Origin: Psoroptes ovis
Lineage: Eukaryota; Arthropoda; Arachnida; Sarcoptiformes; Psoroptidae
Direction of reading: 5' to 3'
NCBI GenBank assembly: GCA_002943765.1
Contig: PQWQ01000001.1
Location: forward strand, 1,736,001 to 1,800,000
Length of the DNA: 64,000 bases
Part shown: piece by piece, positions 21,801 through 30,298 of the stretch
Position numbering within the stretch: the stretch's first letter is position 1
Layout: the number at the start of each line of letters is the position of its first letter
Made by a program: the position numbers and the translations under genes
Notes under the pieces: model-generated
The model's input: the letters and a program-made list of their open reading frames with translations, nothing else
What the model was told of the DNA's origin: nothing
Database searches by the model: none

Positions 21801-22731
21801 CATAATAGCAGCAAATAACGAACATCAAGCAGATAAGCTAATTAGTCTAATCAAAAATAAATCTGAAATTCATGATGTTGGGCAATGTTCAAAATATCTC
21901 GGTCTTAATATCAACACCTATTCCGATTACATAACAATTGATCAATCTAGTTATATTGAAGACACGTTGGCTAGATTTAACATGAAAGATTGCAACCCCA
22001 CAAAATCACCAATGGATTGCTTCACTGATTTCTCAACATCTGAAATAGACAAATCATTGCCCATCAAGGAGCTACTGGGATGCCTTAATTTTATAGCTAC
22101 AAGAACAAGACCCGACATCGCAGTCTGTATCTCACATCTTGGTACCTTCGCTGACAAACCATCTAGAGAATTATGGACAGCCTGCAAAAGAGTCCTTCGG
22201 TACCTCAAAGGAACCATCGACTATAAACTAATACTGAAACCGATTAAAGAGTGGACAATAAATACATATACTGACGCCAGCTTTCGCTCTGATGCTGATA
22301 ATCATGCAACATCTGGGTCTATAATATTCATCGACAAGACCCCAGTATACTGGTCCTCCAAAAAACAAACACGTCTTACGCATTCCACCTGCGAAGCGGA
22401 GTTAGTTGCTGCATTAGACGGCTGGAAATATGCTGAGCCTATCAAGCAAATACTTAATGAACTTGGATTAAATATTAAAATTAATATTATGGTTGACAGT
22501 GCAGCTGCATCAGCAATCTTGGAGCAGAATGCCTTTAAAAGGTCCCGATATTTCGAATACGATTACAAATTGATGGTATCAAAACTGAATCAAGATAAGA
22601 ACCTGAATATTATTCGAGTATCCACCCAGGAGCAGCTTGCGGATGGACTAACAAAACCATTGGCTTCAACATCACTTGATAAATTGCGATCCAAGGTGCT
22701 CATCCAGAAGGGTGTGTCAGCAAGTGAATGA
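18811..22731 (+). CDS. Copia gag-pol polyprotein, 1,306 aa
   Basis: A single frame encodes Gag and Pol without frameshift. Gag has an N-terminal UBN2-like region and two CCHC zinc knuckles: CFQCGEFGHRQREC near residue 227 and CSTCGGRGHHASIC near residue 275. Protease carries the WYIDSGASKHF active site near residue 367. Integrase has its HHCC zinc site (WHRRFGH through CDCC, residues 508-537) and a DDE core with D in ISADLMSP, D in FFSDNGGEF and E in QQNGKIERRN. Reverse transcriptase shows FDISTAFLNSKL and the catalytic YVDD near residue 993. RNase H runs from YTDASFRSDA, through THSTCEAELVA, to LADGLTKPL. All catalytic residues are present. The stop codon lies 17 bp inside the 3' LTR, so the last five residues are LTR-encoded. 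Confidence 0.97.
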   Translation: MVETRSTANNMADDNNQRDLANSSQNLLAADNQRPRMIDPAPLDIKFDGSNLKEWLFEIRLWAIESNFEDLLDTKRVIVGKENDIKILRAKILRNMNREIAMLVSNQNLPSKIIEELKTRYEQSSSKKMVRLHAEWLAMKMKSDESLQSFISRFDLKLQEAVKAGATVQNEIIIDTFLKSLPSKFDPYKQTLEMCDNLDYPSIKQKLLGIKFENAPEQNQAFVARIKCFQCGEFGHRQRECKNGGIQRAHLNSMQRGNFMSVRRSGTNFQHARIDCSTCGGRGHHASICPNNSMRAQGQYGRSNENWRNRQNQRVSAAMATSSNQLDFETDNTNQCDTNCDKDFALNSIDNNDDSIYNKNNDSLWYIDSGASKHFKKNMKNVINMRRSNTEVVIADGKICPATTSGDLKINIGNGKCVTLQDVECVPGFSRNLLSVPTLCDKNKLVIFSKDQCLILNENLSNLAIDKSAICASAPRIGSSYVLETTESHENDESCEAFNAQSDQTEKWHRRFGHPGKEKLGEIIGHSKVRDLNCDCCKLAKTRRISHPPLAESYELMERISADLMSPEKGESAEGHKYILNIVEHHSSFGAVYCLKTKDESIPHILDFITYCETQTGKSLKQFFSDNGGEFVNYQLEHFLRKKGVQILRTAPYTPQQNGKIERRNGTLTNCARSLLIDSKLPQEYWHLAYRTANYLINRWPRKDKTIPFERFFKKTATHNHLRIFGCLAYVHLEIMRSSKLDPTARRAVFVGYTEANNIYLFFDPLNKSVFKSCNAVFDETKMGYPFITSTKSTLSEKNNANLSTIKNDDSPTYSEAMNSTESHLWQDAINKELTDLTQKGVYRAVDQVSKKPLTSKWVLKKKDDGRYKARLVARGFEQNSTNTNTYAPTLHISSLKTILAVALTKKMHIKQFDISTAFLNSKLEDDVFVIPPEGVKDKYWKLERALYGLKEAPLAWYLTLKDYLTNNLKMECSLVDPCIFHSSDKSIIIIVYVDDIIIAANNEHQADKLISLIKNKSEIHDVGQCSKYLGLNINTYSDYITIDQSSYIEDTLARFNMKDCNPTKSPMDCFTDFSTSEIDKSLPIKELLGCLNFIATRTRPDIAVCISHLGTFADKPSRELWTACKRVLRYLKGTIDYKLILKPIKEWTINTYTDASFRSDADNHATSGSIIFIDKTPVYWSSKKQTRLTHSTCEAELVAALDGWKYAEPIKQILNELGLNIKINIMVDSAAASAILEQNAFKRSRYFEYDYKLMVSKLNQDKNLNIIRVSTQEQLADGLTKPLASTSLDKLRSKVLIQKGVSASE

Positions 22732-22848
22732 GCACTGGATCAGCTGATTATTATGTCCTATACTTTATGAATGCCCCACGAGCATTTCGCGGGCTTGTAT
22801 ATATATTTTAACATTTTCTCTAAATAAAGTTCAGTTGCTATTCTGACA
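22715..22848 (+). repeat. 3' LTR of the copia element
   Basis: 134 bp, identical by eye to the 5' LTR. The gag-pol stop codon TGA at 22729-22731 lies inside it. The preceding CAGAAGGGTG (22705-22714) is the only purine-rich run available as a polypurine tract. It is followed by the target duplication ACGCA. Confidence 0.95.
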
Positions 22849-23202
22849 ACGCATTTTTTGGTAAACGAATTATCATCTTTGACAGACATTTACTACCAAT
22901 AAATTGTATTTTTATGATAGAAGAATATTATTATGATTGTAGATTATGATTAATTTATCCATTTGAATTCAAATGAAGCTAAACAAGATCCACGATAACG
23001 AAATAAAACAATTTAATGCGCTGAATTAACTCTTTGAAATTGTCAAATGATCAGAGATTGTTATCAATTTCAATGTTTACTTCGTAATTTCATTACAATT
23101 TTTTAAATAACTTTTGGTTACTTCAAAAAAGAAAAAATCGAAAAAAAAAACATTGGCACAAACAGATTGAAGATTAAGTAGAAGACTATATTTTTTACAT
23201 TT
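22849..23202. other. Gap between copia and gamma-tubulin 3' end
   Basis: A 354-bp AT-rich stretch with no coding sequence. It should contain the gamma-tubulin 3' UTR (minus strand). Before the copia insertion this sequence lay directly next to the upstream region of mtSSB paralog 1. Confidence 0.5.
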
Positions 23203-24708
23203 TCATTTATACAGTGCCAATTCCAGATAATTTGATTTAGAGGCAGCATTATATTCATCAATCAATTCTTGTACGACAACTCTTGAATTATCAAATTCAT
23301 CCAAATTGTCTGAAAATATTTCTTCATTTTTAAAACGATCCAAGAAAGCTTCTCTTTTACGTAATTTATCGTATTGTGAAACGATTCTTTCGAATAACTA
23401 TAAAAATTGATAAAATAAATAAATTAAAATATTTTTTCTCAAATAATAATAATAATAATTACATGAGCAATCGATGTGTGATTAGCAATCAATAGTCCAG
23501 AAACTTTATTCGATGTTTGTATGTATGGTGATTTTCTAGATAATGCTACCTGTATGTTTGCTGGACCCCATTCAATGAATGGTATACGTTTCGATTCTCG
23601 AATACGAGCTAAACTCTTATTTACTTCAACTGGATCAGCTTCACCTTGAATTATGTTCAATATTGATATATAACAATGATTATCATTTTTGGTTTGAATC
23701 GGTGTAGAAACCATCATGTTTTTATCATCAAGTAATCGACGCATCACATCCATTACGGTTGTTTTGCGCACCGAAGTGACTTCACTATGGTTTTCTTTTT
23801 CGGTAGTAAATGGCGTATAACCAGTCATTAGAAAGTGAAGTTGTGGAAACGGTATCAAAGGTACGATGAGTTCGGCTAAGCGATTATTCATGAATGATGG
23901 ATAACGTAATGTTGATGTTGATGCTGACATTATTGTGGACACAAGTGAATTCGTTTGTAGCATGTTAGGATTTTCAACATGTAGTTTTTCAACCGCTATA
24001 CGAAATAATGCAGCATTGTCTAATACGACCACACAATCAGCATTCTCAGTTAATCTCCGTAATGTCAATAATGAGTTGTATGGTTCAACCACAACATCAC
24101 TACTCTCTTCTTGACTGGGAAACACTGAATATGTTTGAATGATCTTTTTTGGAAAACGATCCTGTATAGTTTCAAGTACATAAGATCCCATACCGGAACC
24201 GGTACCACCAGCGATTGAATGACATAGTATGAAGCCATCTAATGAATCGGCACCTTCAGCTTCTCGTTCAATAATTTCAAAAAATTCTTCACTTAATGCT
24301 TTTCCTTGTGAATAACCTGATGCCCAAATATTACCGGCACCACCACCATTTTTTGAAATGTAAATATTTTCATTATTAAATAATTTTGAATATTTACTGT
24401 TCATTATACTATTAACAACACGTGGTTCAAGATCCATTAATATGGATCGTGGTATATAATGTTTATCATCTGATTCATAGAAAAATACATCTCTTCTTTC
24501 AATTCCGGATTTTTCTGCAAACGATTCCAGCTGGCCATCACAATTGATACCATGTTCGGAGCATAATTTTTTCCAAAATTCAAAACCAACTAAATAGCAA
24601 AAACAATAAATTATTTGAAATGAATATGCAAGAAAAATATTTTCAAAAAGCAAAAATACCTTGGTTACCACATTGTCCAACTTGAAGTGTTATGATTTCT
24701 CCAGGCAT
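23203..24708 (-). CDS. TUBG1: Gamma-tubulin (3 exons)
   Basis: Exons 24708-24660, 24589-23463 and 23397-23203 give 456 residues (human 451). Tubulin/FtsZ signatures are all present: LQVGQCGNQVGFEFW across the first splice, MDLEPRVV, NGGGAGNIWASGY, the GTP-binding SIAGGTGSGMGSYVLET, and the C-terminal GLLIANHTSIAH with YDKLRKREAF. The gamma-type GNIWASG, rather than the alpha/beta NNWAKG, fixes the class. It is the core of the gamma-tubulin ring complex that nucleates microtubules at centrosomes and spindle poles. The C-terminal tail after NAASKSNY is slightly different in sequence from vertebrates. It shares the strand with the second mtSSB, 343 bp upstream. Confidence 0.97.
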
Positions 24709-25051
24709 TTCGAAGAAAATTTAAATATCGAATAAATAAATGGATATGAAATAGTTTGATTCAAACGAATGAAAAAATAAACAAAATAAAAAAATGCAAC
24801 TGAAGCGCGAATATTTTCACCATATGGTGATAGGCTATCAAATGGTAATTCAATTTGCTTCAAAGCAGTGCGACATCTTTTGCTGATGAAACATAAGAAT
24901 TGTTTAATTTTTTTGGGAAAAATTTAATTACAAATTTATTCATTCAATCTTATCAAAGATTTATAACTAAACAATAAAGAAATGAAATGATATTCAATCA
25001 ATTAATTGATCAATTTTTGAAATTCTAATATTTCTGAGATGAATGCTATTG
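24709..25051. other. Gap between mtSSB paralog 2 and gamma-tubulin
   Basis: 343 bp with no coding sequence. It should contain the 3' UTR of the mtSSB paralog and the promoter and 5' UTR of gamma-tubulin, both on the minus strand. No specific motif is convincing. Confidence 0.45.
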
Positions 25052-25830
25052 TTATTGTTGGCCTTGCTGTTCTTGTTGCTGTTGCTGCTGTTGTTCATTG
25101 ACAAATGCTTCATCAATTTCTTCTATATCATCATCAGCAATGGCCGCATCGTTTTGTTGATTAGTGCCCGATATGAATAATATTTTTTCTGGTAAAGAAA
25201 AATTAGGGGTGAAATCAATCTTTAATTCAAAGACTTTATTATATCATACCTGCAACAATATTTGTAAAGTAATGATTTTCATTTCTTCGATAATTTAATT
25301 TTCCTTCAACATATAATCGTGTTCTTTGAATGTATTGAAAGAATAATGAAGTAAATTGTAGAATTTCAAAATATCGAAAAAAAAAAATTTACCCTTTGGC
25401 TATTAGATCATGTGCCTTTTTCGCTAAAAATGGTTGATAAACATAAACTTTATGAAAATCTGAACGTTTAACAATCTCATTGCTTTTTGTACGTCTCAAT
25501 TCATTTGTTACCATTATGAATGATGTAAAATGCGAATTATTCAATGGTTTCATTATTGATTCACTAGTACAACGGCCAAGTAAAATAACTTTGTTGATAC
25601 ATTTTGAATTATCAGGCACTCTAGGTTCTTTGATATTGATGAATCATTGATATGTTATTAAAATCAATCAATTAATTGAAAACCATACCGTTTGAATATT
25701 TCGTGCTCGAAAAACGTATTGAATTAAGCAACGATGTGGGTCGCTATTTTTGATTATAAAAAATTAATATTAATTCAATTAATTCTAATTTTTATCTTAC
25801 CAAAAATTGGATCAATCGTTTCTGGGCCAT
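25052..25830 (-). CDS. SSBP1: Mitochondrial single-stranded DNA-binding protein, paralog 2 (5 exons)
   Basis: Exons 25830-25801, 25743-25689, 25618-25393, 25323-25250 and 25188-25052 give 173 residues. A presequence (MAQKRLIQFLRPTSLLNSIR, then Ser-rich) precedes the OB fold: CINKVILLGRCTS, then TSFIMVTNELRRTKS, FHKVYVYQPFLAKK, TRLYVEGKLNYRR and FTNIVAGEKILFISG. It is clearly homologous to the copy at 17431-18307 but diverged. The intron positions after the K-G codons and in the (I/V)-(I/V)-A-G-E turn are shared, in the same phases. The tail is acidic (DDDIEEIDEAF) and ends in a Gln-rich run. Both copies keep mitochondrial targeting, so they may form mixed tetramers or have split roles; this is inference. 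It is head-to-head with the HARBI1-like gene, 210 bp away. Confidence 0.92.
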
Positions 25831-26040
25831 TTCAGATGAAATTATTATTTTAAAATTTTCAATTCAAAACTTTCAATTCAGATGGAAAACGTTTTTGTTC
25901 GCATAAAGCATGCTACAACATGTCATACATGAATGAAATCGCAGAAATTATCATCAATTTTGAGTTGAATTATTTTCAAAAATAAAAAACAAATCAAGTT
26001 AAATTCAGTTGGTTCTTTGAATCAATTTGTTGATTTGTTG

Positions 26041-27351
26041 ATGAATATGTCGTCTTCAGACGTAGTAAATCTACAAACAATGAAAGCAAATCAAATACGG
26101 CGAAGAAAAAAAGTATTACTATCAATGTTACGACAAAATTCTGGTCTAATGTATTCGTCAAGAAGATTCGGTATTTCACCTAAATTCAAACTTCGTGATC
26201 AAGAAGGAGAATTCGTAAAAGTATTTCCACAACTTAAATCAGATCCAGAAGCATTTTATGAATATCTTGGAATGTCCGAGAAAACCTTTACATTGATATT
26301 GAATGGTATTCAAGATAAAATTATGAGACATTCAATTCGTAAACCTATAAGTCCAGAAGAACAATTATTTGCTTGTATCAGGTATTTTATTTAGCTTTTA
26401 TTTCTCATTCAATCAATTTATGTCTTTTTTAAATAAAGATATCTAGTTCAAGGTGTATCTCATCGAGTCAGTGAACAACAACTTAGAATAGCACATCAGA
26501 CAATATCTGGGATAGTGACTAGAGTTTGTCAAGCAATTTGTGATACATTCATGGATAAATACTTATCATTTCCTACTGTTGATGAATTCAAACAAATTTC
26601 CAATCGTTTTTGGACCACATGGAATATACCTAATTGCCTAGGTGCTATAGATGGAAAACATATTCGAATAAAAAATGCAGATAATAAACATGGCATTTAT
26701 ATGCAAGCTGTCACCGATGCTGATTATCGTTTCATATGCTGTGATGTTGGAGTTTACAATGATCAATGCGATAAAGAGTTTTTTGCCAATTCGATATTTG
26801 GGCAATCAGTCATTAATCAAACTATTCAAATTCCTACCGAATCAATGTTACCAATAATTGAACCAGATATAGAATTACCATATTTTTTCATCGGCGATGA
26901 TACATATCCATTGAGAACAAATTTACTTCGTCCATATCCTGAAAGATTTCAAAATGAACAAGAAAAAATATTCAATTTTCGTCTCAATCAAGCACGACGT
27001 GTTGCAGAATATTCTTTCGGTGTTTTAATCGATAAATTTAAATGTTTAAATTCCACCAAATTTATGCCTGATAATTCGGATTTTATTGTATTAACATGTG
27101 TGTTACTGTACAACATGATACTTACCGAAGAAGGTTTCAATTATAATCAAGAAACTTTCGATTCATTGCGTACAGCACATATTGAAAGTTCACAAAAGCC
27201 TAAAACAAAAAATAATAATCCTACATTCGAAGCTAAAAGAACTCGTGATATTTATGCTGAATACTTTTTGAATTCGACTGCAGCTGCCGAAACTGTTCAA
27301 TCAAATTCAATCGTTGTCATTCAGCCAACTTATACAGCTACAATTATTTGA
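26041..27351 (+). CDS. HARBI1: HARBI1-like (PIF/Harbinger-derived) nuclease, 2 exons
   Basis: Exons 26041-26381 and 26439-27351 give 417 residues (human HARBI1 349). An N-terminal helix-turn-helix-like region (HRVSEQQLRIAHQTISGIV) precedes the DDE_Tnp_4 nuclease fold. The three catalytic acidic residues appear kept: D in LGAIDGKHIRI, D in FFIGDDTYPLR and E in ARRVAEYSFGVL. Between the first and second, the usual Y-x-N-Y-K-x-x-x-S strand is missing: NKHGIYM runs straight into AVTDADYRF, about a dozen residues shorter than the family. The normal S-D-G-G is C-D-K-E. No obvious terminal inverted repeats or TTA duplication flank it, and it carries an intron. A domesticated gene or an old transposase are both possible. 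ATG at 26041 follows an in-frame non-ATG extension. Confidence 0.85.
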
Positions 27352-27424
27352 AATAGATTTTTGTATATAAATTTATTTATTTTATAACTTTTTACATAAA
27401 ATTTGGATATATTTTGTACACATG

Positions 27425-27430
27425 AATAAA
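27425..27430 (+). terminator. Poly(A) signal of the HARBI1-like gene
   Basis: AATAAA 73 bp after the stop codon and 16 bp before the convergent MADF-like gene's stop codon, so cleavage probably falls at or inside the opposing 3' end. Confidence 0.55.
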
Positions 27431-27446
27431 TTTTCGTGAAGAAAAT

Positions 27447-28437
27447 TTATTTAGAATGTTCTCGTGCATAGCGATCAATGAGGCCATCAAGTTCAAATTT
27501 TAAATCATCAATTTTACTTGGGTTAATTTTTTTCAAAACATGGTCTTTGCCCAAAATATAATTGAATAATGGATTCAATGATAACTTTTCACGTTCCGAT
27601 TTTAGCATTTGTTCGCGTTTCAATAAACTTTCTTCTTGTTTCTCCATTGTTTTCACTAATGAATCCACATCCATATAACATTCGGCCATTTCTTTTTGTC
27701 GTTGCATTAAACGAGATCTTTGATTTTTCACATTGAAATTATTTTTTGATAGTCTCATTTTCTCTGTCGGTTGAAATTTAACGAATGGTAAATCTTCAGC
27801 GCCTTGCCATCTTTCTGGATAAGTCATGGACGATGTAAACCAGCTAACCATATTTGTGCTAGAAGGTGAAAGCGATTCTTGTGAATTTTCATTGATTATA
27901 CCATCCGTCTTAGACTGACGATTGCGATGTTTGACGTGTTGGGCTAAAAATTCACATCGATCATAATGATGCCATTTTAATTTCAATGCTTTGATCTTAT
28001 TTTCCATGATCTCTATTTGCTCATTATCAGTAGGATTGGTGGCTTGTTCGATTGCCACAATCTGCTTATGGATGCGAGTGAAATTATCTTTGATTAGTTT
28101 TATTTTGGCCATTATGTTTGCTTCTACAAATGTGAACAAGAAAAACAATCATGATATATACGATAAATGATACATGATAAAACACACCTGTTATGCCAGA
28201 AAACTCTAAACACAGTCTTTCCAATTGTGATGCTTTTAGCAATGGATTTTTAGACGATTCAGAATTTTTAGCCCATAACAATGGACATTTTTTTAAAGCT
28301 TCAATAAAATCAATTTCCAATTCAATAGGCCATTTATTTGTGTCTAAAAATTTTTCAATCAATCTTTGACGTTTTTCATCAACAATTATTGTATCAGTAT
28401 TAATAATTGTATCATTTTGATGTTCATCATCATTCAT
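27447..28437 (-). CDS. MADF-like domain protein with C-terminal coiled coil (2 exons)
   Basis: Exons 28437-28188 and 28123-27447 give 308 residues. Residues about 35-140 resemble a MADF (Myb/SANT-like, Adf-1 type) domain. The pattern is FIEALKKCPLLWAKNSESSK, then LERLCLEFSGIT, a spacer with a KIKLIKDNFTRI helix, and KWHHYDRCEFLAQH at the end. This fits the W-x-x-Y/F-x-x-L-x-F-L ending of MADF domains. The second half has an aromatic segment (MVSWFTSSM…ERW) and a charged helical region (residues about 215-275) likely to form a coiled coil. MADF proteins usually bind DNA as transcription regulators. The fit is partial, so function is a suggestion. It lies head-to-head with MsrA and tail-to-tail with the HARBI1-like gene; HARBI1 proteins commonly partner Myb/SANT/MADF proteins, which makes the adjacency notable. 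Confidence 0.7.
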
Positions 28438-28783
28438 TTTTAATATTCTTTGAATTTTACTGATTTTGATTTGCCGGGACGTCGTGCAGGTAAAAATGGT
28501 ATAAAAATTTTCAAATTTTTTCAACGTAAAAGTAATGCTCAAATATGGTTATAGTCACGACATAAACATAAGCATAAACGTAAGCTCACCGTTGTGTGGA
28601 GCTGAATGTAGAAATGCCTGAACATAGAATGGCCGTCAGCATTTGACTTTAAAGCTAACATTAAGACAAAGCATTAAATGTGTTCGTAGCCAAACCTAAA
28701 AATGCGCATGATTTAATCTATCTTTTATTGCCGCATCGTAGTTGGCTAAATTAAATTTGATTGAGTACATTTTGAGATCAAAT
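28438..28783. promoter_or_regulatory. Divergent 5' region, MADF-like gene / MsrA
   Basis: 346 bp between divergent start codons. It contains a short direct repeat, CATAAACATAAGCATAAACG, at about 28561-28580. It is slightly less AT-rich than other gaps. Both promoters are inferred here from position. Confidence 0.45.
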
Positions 28784-29464
28784 ATGTCCCGAATCACATT
28801 GGGTATGCAATGCTTTTGGGGTGCTGAAGCTTTGTTTGGCTCCCAATTTGGCGTCATTCGTACCAAAGTTGGCTACTCCGGAGGTACAACTAAAAATCCA
28901 ACCTATCGAAACATTGGTGATCACATTGAATCTGTCGATATTGAATTTGATGATAAAATCATTATGTTTGAGGTAATTTATTTTCAAAAATGGAATATCA
29001 ATACGCATTTAATCTAAAGTTTCATTGTTTAGCAATTATTGGAATTATTCATTAAATCTCATGATCCAACAATTAAATATAAACGCCAATATATATCGGC
29101 AATTTTCTATCGAAATTCAGAGCAAAAAAATTTAATTGAAAAATTTCTTTTGTCTAAAAAATCCAATTATTCATCTCCGATTGTTACGGAAATTATTGAA
29201 TTCGTCGAATTCACGAATGCAGAAAATTATCATCAAAAATTTTTTCTCCGTAAATATCCATCGATCATGAGAGAATGCAATTTACAAAATGATTCGGAAT
29301 TAATCAATTCGCCATTGGCAACAAAATTAAATGGAATTTGTGCTGGTTTTGGTTCACTGAATTACATCGATAAATCGGATAAAGATAAAATGTCTAAATC
29401 AACAATTGATCTTTTAGAGAAATTTATTGAAAATGGACCTAATATCTCAGAATGTGGAGTTTGA
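28784..29464 (+). CDS. MSRA: Peptide methionine-(S)-S-oxide reductase, MsrA (2 exons)
   Basis: Exons 28784-28972 and 29033-29464 give 206 residues. The N-terminal GMQCFWGAEALFG carries the catalytic Cys (family G-C-F-W-G, here with Gln before Cys). It is followed by VGYSGGTTKNPTYRNIGDHIE, SHDPT, KRQYISAIFY and YHQKFFLRKYP. The variant, with I-G-D-H and K-R-Q-Y, matches the arthropod Eip71CD-type MsrA. The enzyme reduces methionine-S-sulfoxide in oxidised proteins using thioredoxin. There is no targeting peptide, so it is probably cytosolic. The C-terminal extension after the YHQK motif is long (about 60 residues) and has a Cys close to the end (ECGV) that could resolve the catalytic disulfide. 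Its last 18 coding bases overlap the antisense end of REXO2. Confidence 0.93.
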
Positions 29465-30196
29465 TTTGTCTACTGATAAATTAAAATATTTTTCTTTATA
29501 ATATTTGAGTTCCTCTATACTCTTTTCAATATCGCCTAAAGCACGATGTGGCGTCGGAATATTCCAAAATTGACGATCCTTATACCAAAGATCAACCAAT
29601 ACTTTGATGGATGATACATCGACCATACGATAATGTAAATGTGAGACAAATTTCGGACAGTATTTATCTAAAAATTGTCTATCAGTAGCTATGAAAATGA
29701 AAAATTGATAGAAATAGGTTTGAATTTGATATAAGTCCACTTACCAATAGAATTTCCAGCTAAAATTCCTTGCTGAATTTGATTTTTATCCATAAACTGA
29801 TCCAGCATTTCGTCAACATTTTCAATGGTTAAATTTGATTGCTGACATTTCTCATACAAACCATTCGCACGGAATTGCTTCTGACACCAATCATTCATAG
29901 ATTCAAGTGTTGATGAAGATGCATGAACATGTACTGGATCAAATTGATCTAACTAGAAAAAACAATAATTAAAACGCTTTAAGACTTAAAAATATTGGCA
30001 GTACCTTATTAAATTGACCATCAGTTATGACCAAAGCGATTTCAAGTAATTGATCTTTGTTCACATTCAAACCGGTCATTTCACAATCGACCCATATAAG
30101 TTTTTCGGTCATTTTTCTGCTAGATAATTTTTTCACCTGAAGTCCCCTAAGAAACCGAGTTGCAAAACTGAATAAAGTGCATTGATTGACCAACAT
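29447..30196 (-). CDS. REXO2: Oligoribonuclease REXO2, mitochondrial (3 exons)
   Basis: Exons 30196-30005, 29952-29745 and 29688-29447 give 213 residues. A basic N-terminus (about 25 residues) looks like a mitochondrial presequence. The DEDDh exonuclease residues are visible: D and E in LIWVDCEMTGL, D in LAGNSIATDRQFL with the downstream HLHYRMVDVSSIK, and H and D in HRALGDIEKSIEEL. REXO2 degrades two- to few-nucleotide RNAs left by RNA turnover, in mitochondria and cytosol. Length and motif order match the family. The final codons overlap the end of MsrA on the other strand. TRMT6 ends 102 bp upstream on the same strand, a gap that contains a 15-base homopolymer. Confidence 0.95.
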
Positions 30197-30298
30197 GTTT
30201 CAACAATGAACAAAATCACATGAACTTTCAAAAAAAAAAAAAAAACAATTACGCCATCTGCCATTAAGATTAAAAGTCTAATTTTTTTCAAATCAAAA

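Larger units (their letters stand above)
18469..22848 (+). mobile_element. Intact Ty1/copia LTR retrotransposon, 4,380 bp
   Basis: The element starts TG at 18469 and ends CA at 22848. It has two 134-bp LTRs identical by eye, a 5-bp target duplication ACGCA (18464-18468 and 22849-22853), a primer-binding site directly after the 5' LTR, one uninterrupted gag-pol frame, and a short purine-rich stretch before the 3' LTR. Domain order (protease, integrase, reverse transcriptase, RNase H) is the copia order. Identical LTRs and an intact frame point to very recent transposition and possible activity. It lies between the 5' end of a mtSSB gene and the 3' end of gamma-tubulin, antisense to both. Confidence 0.97.
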
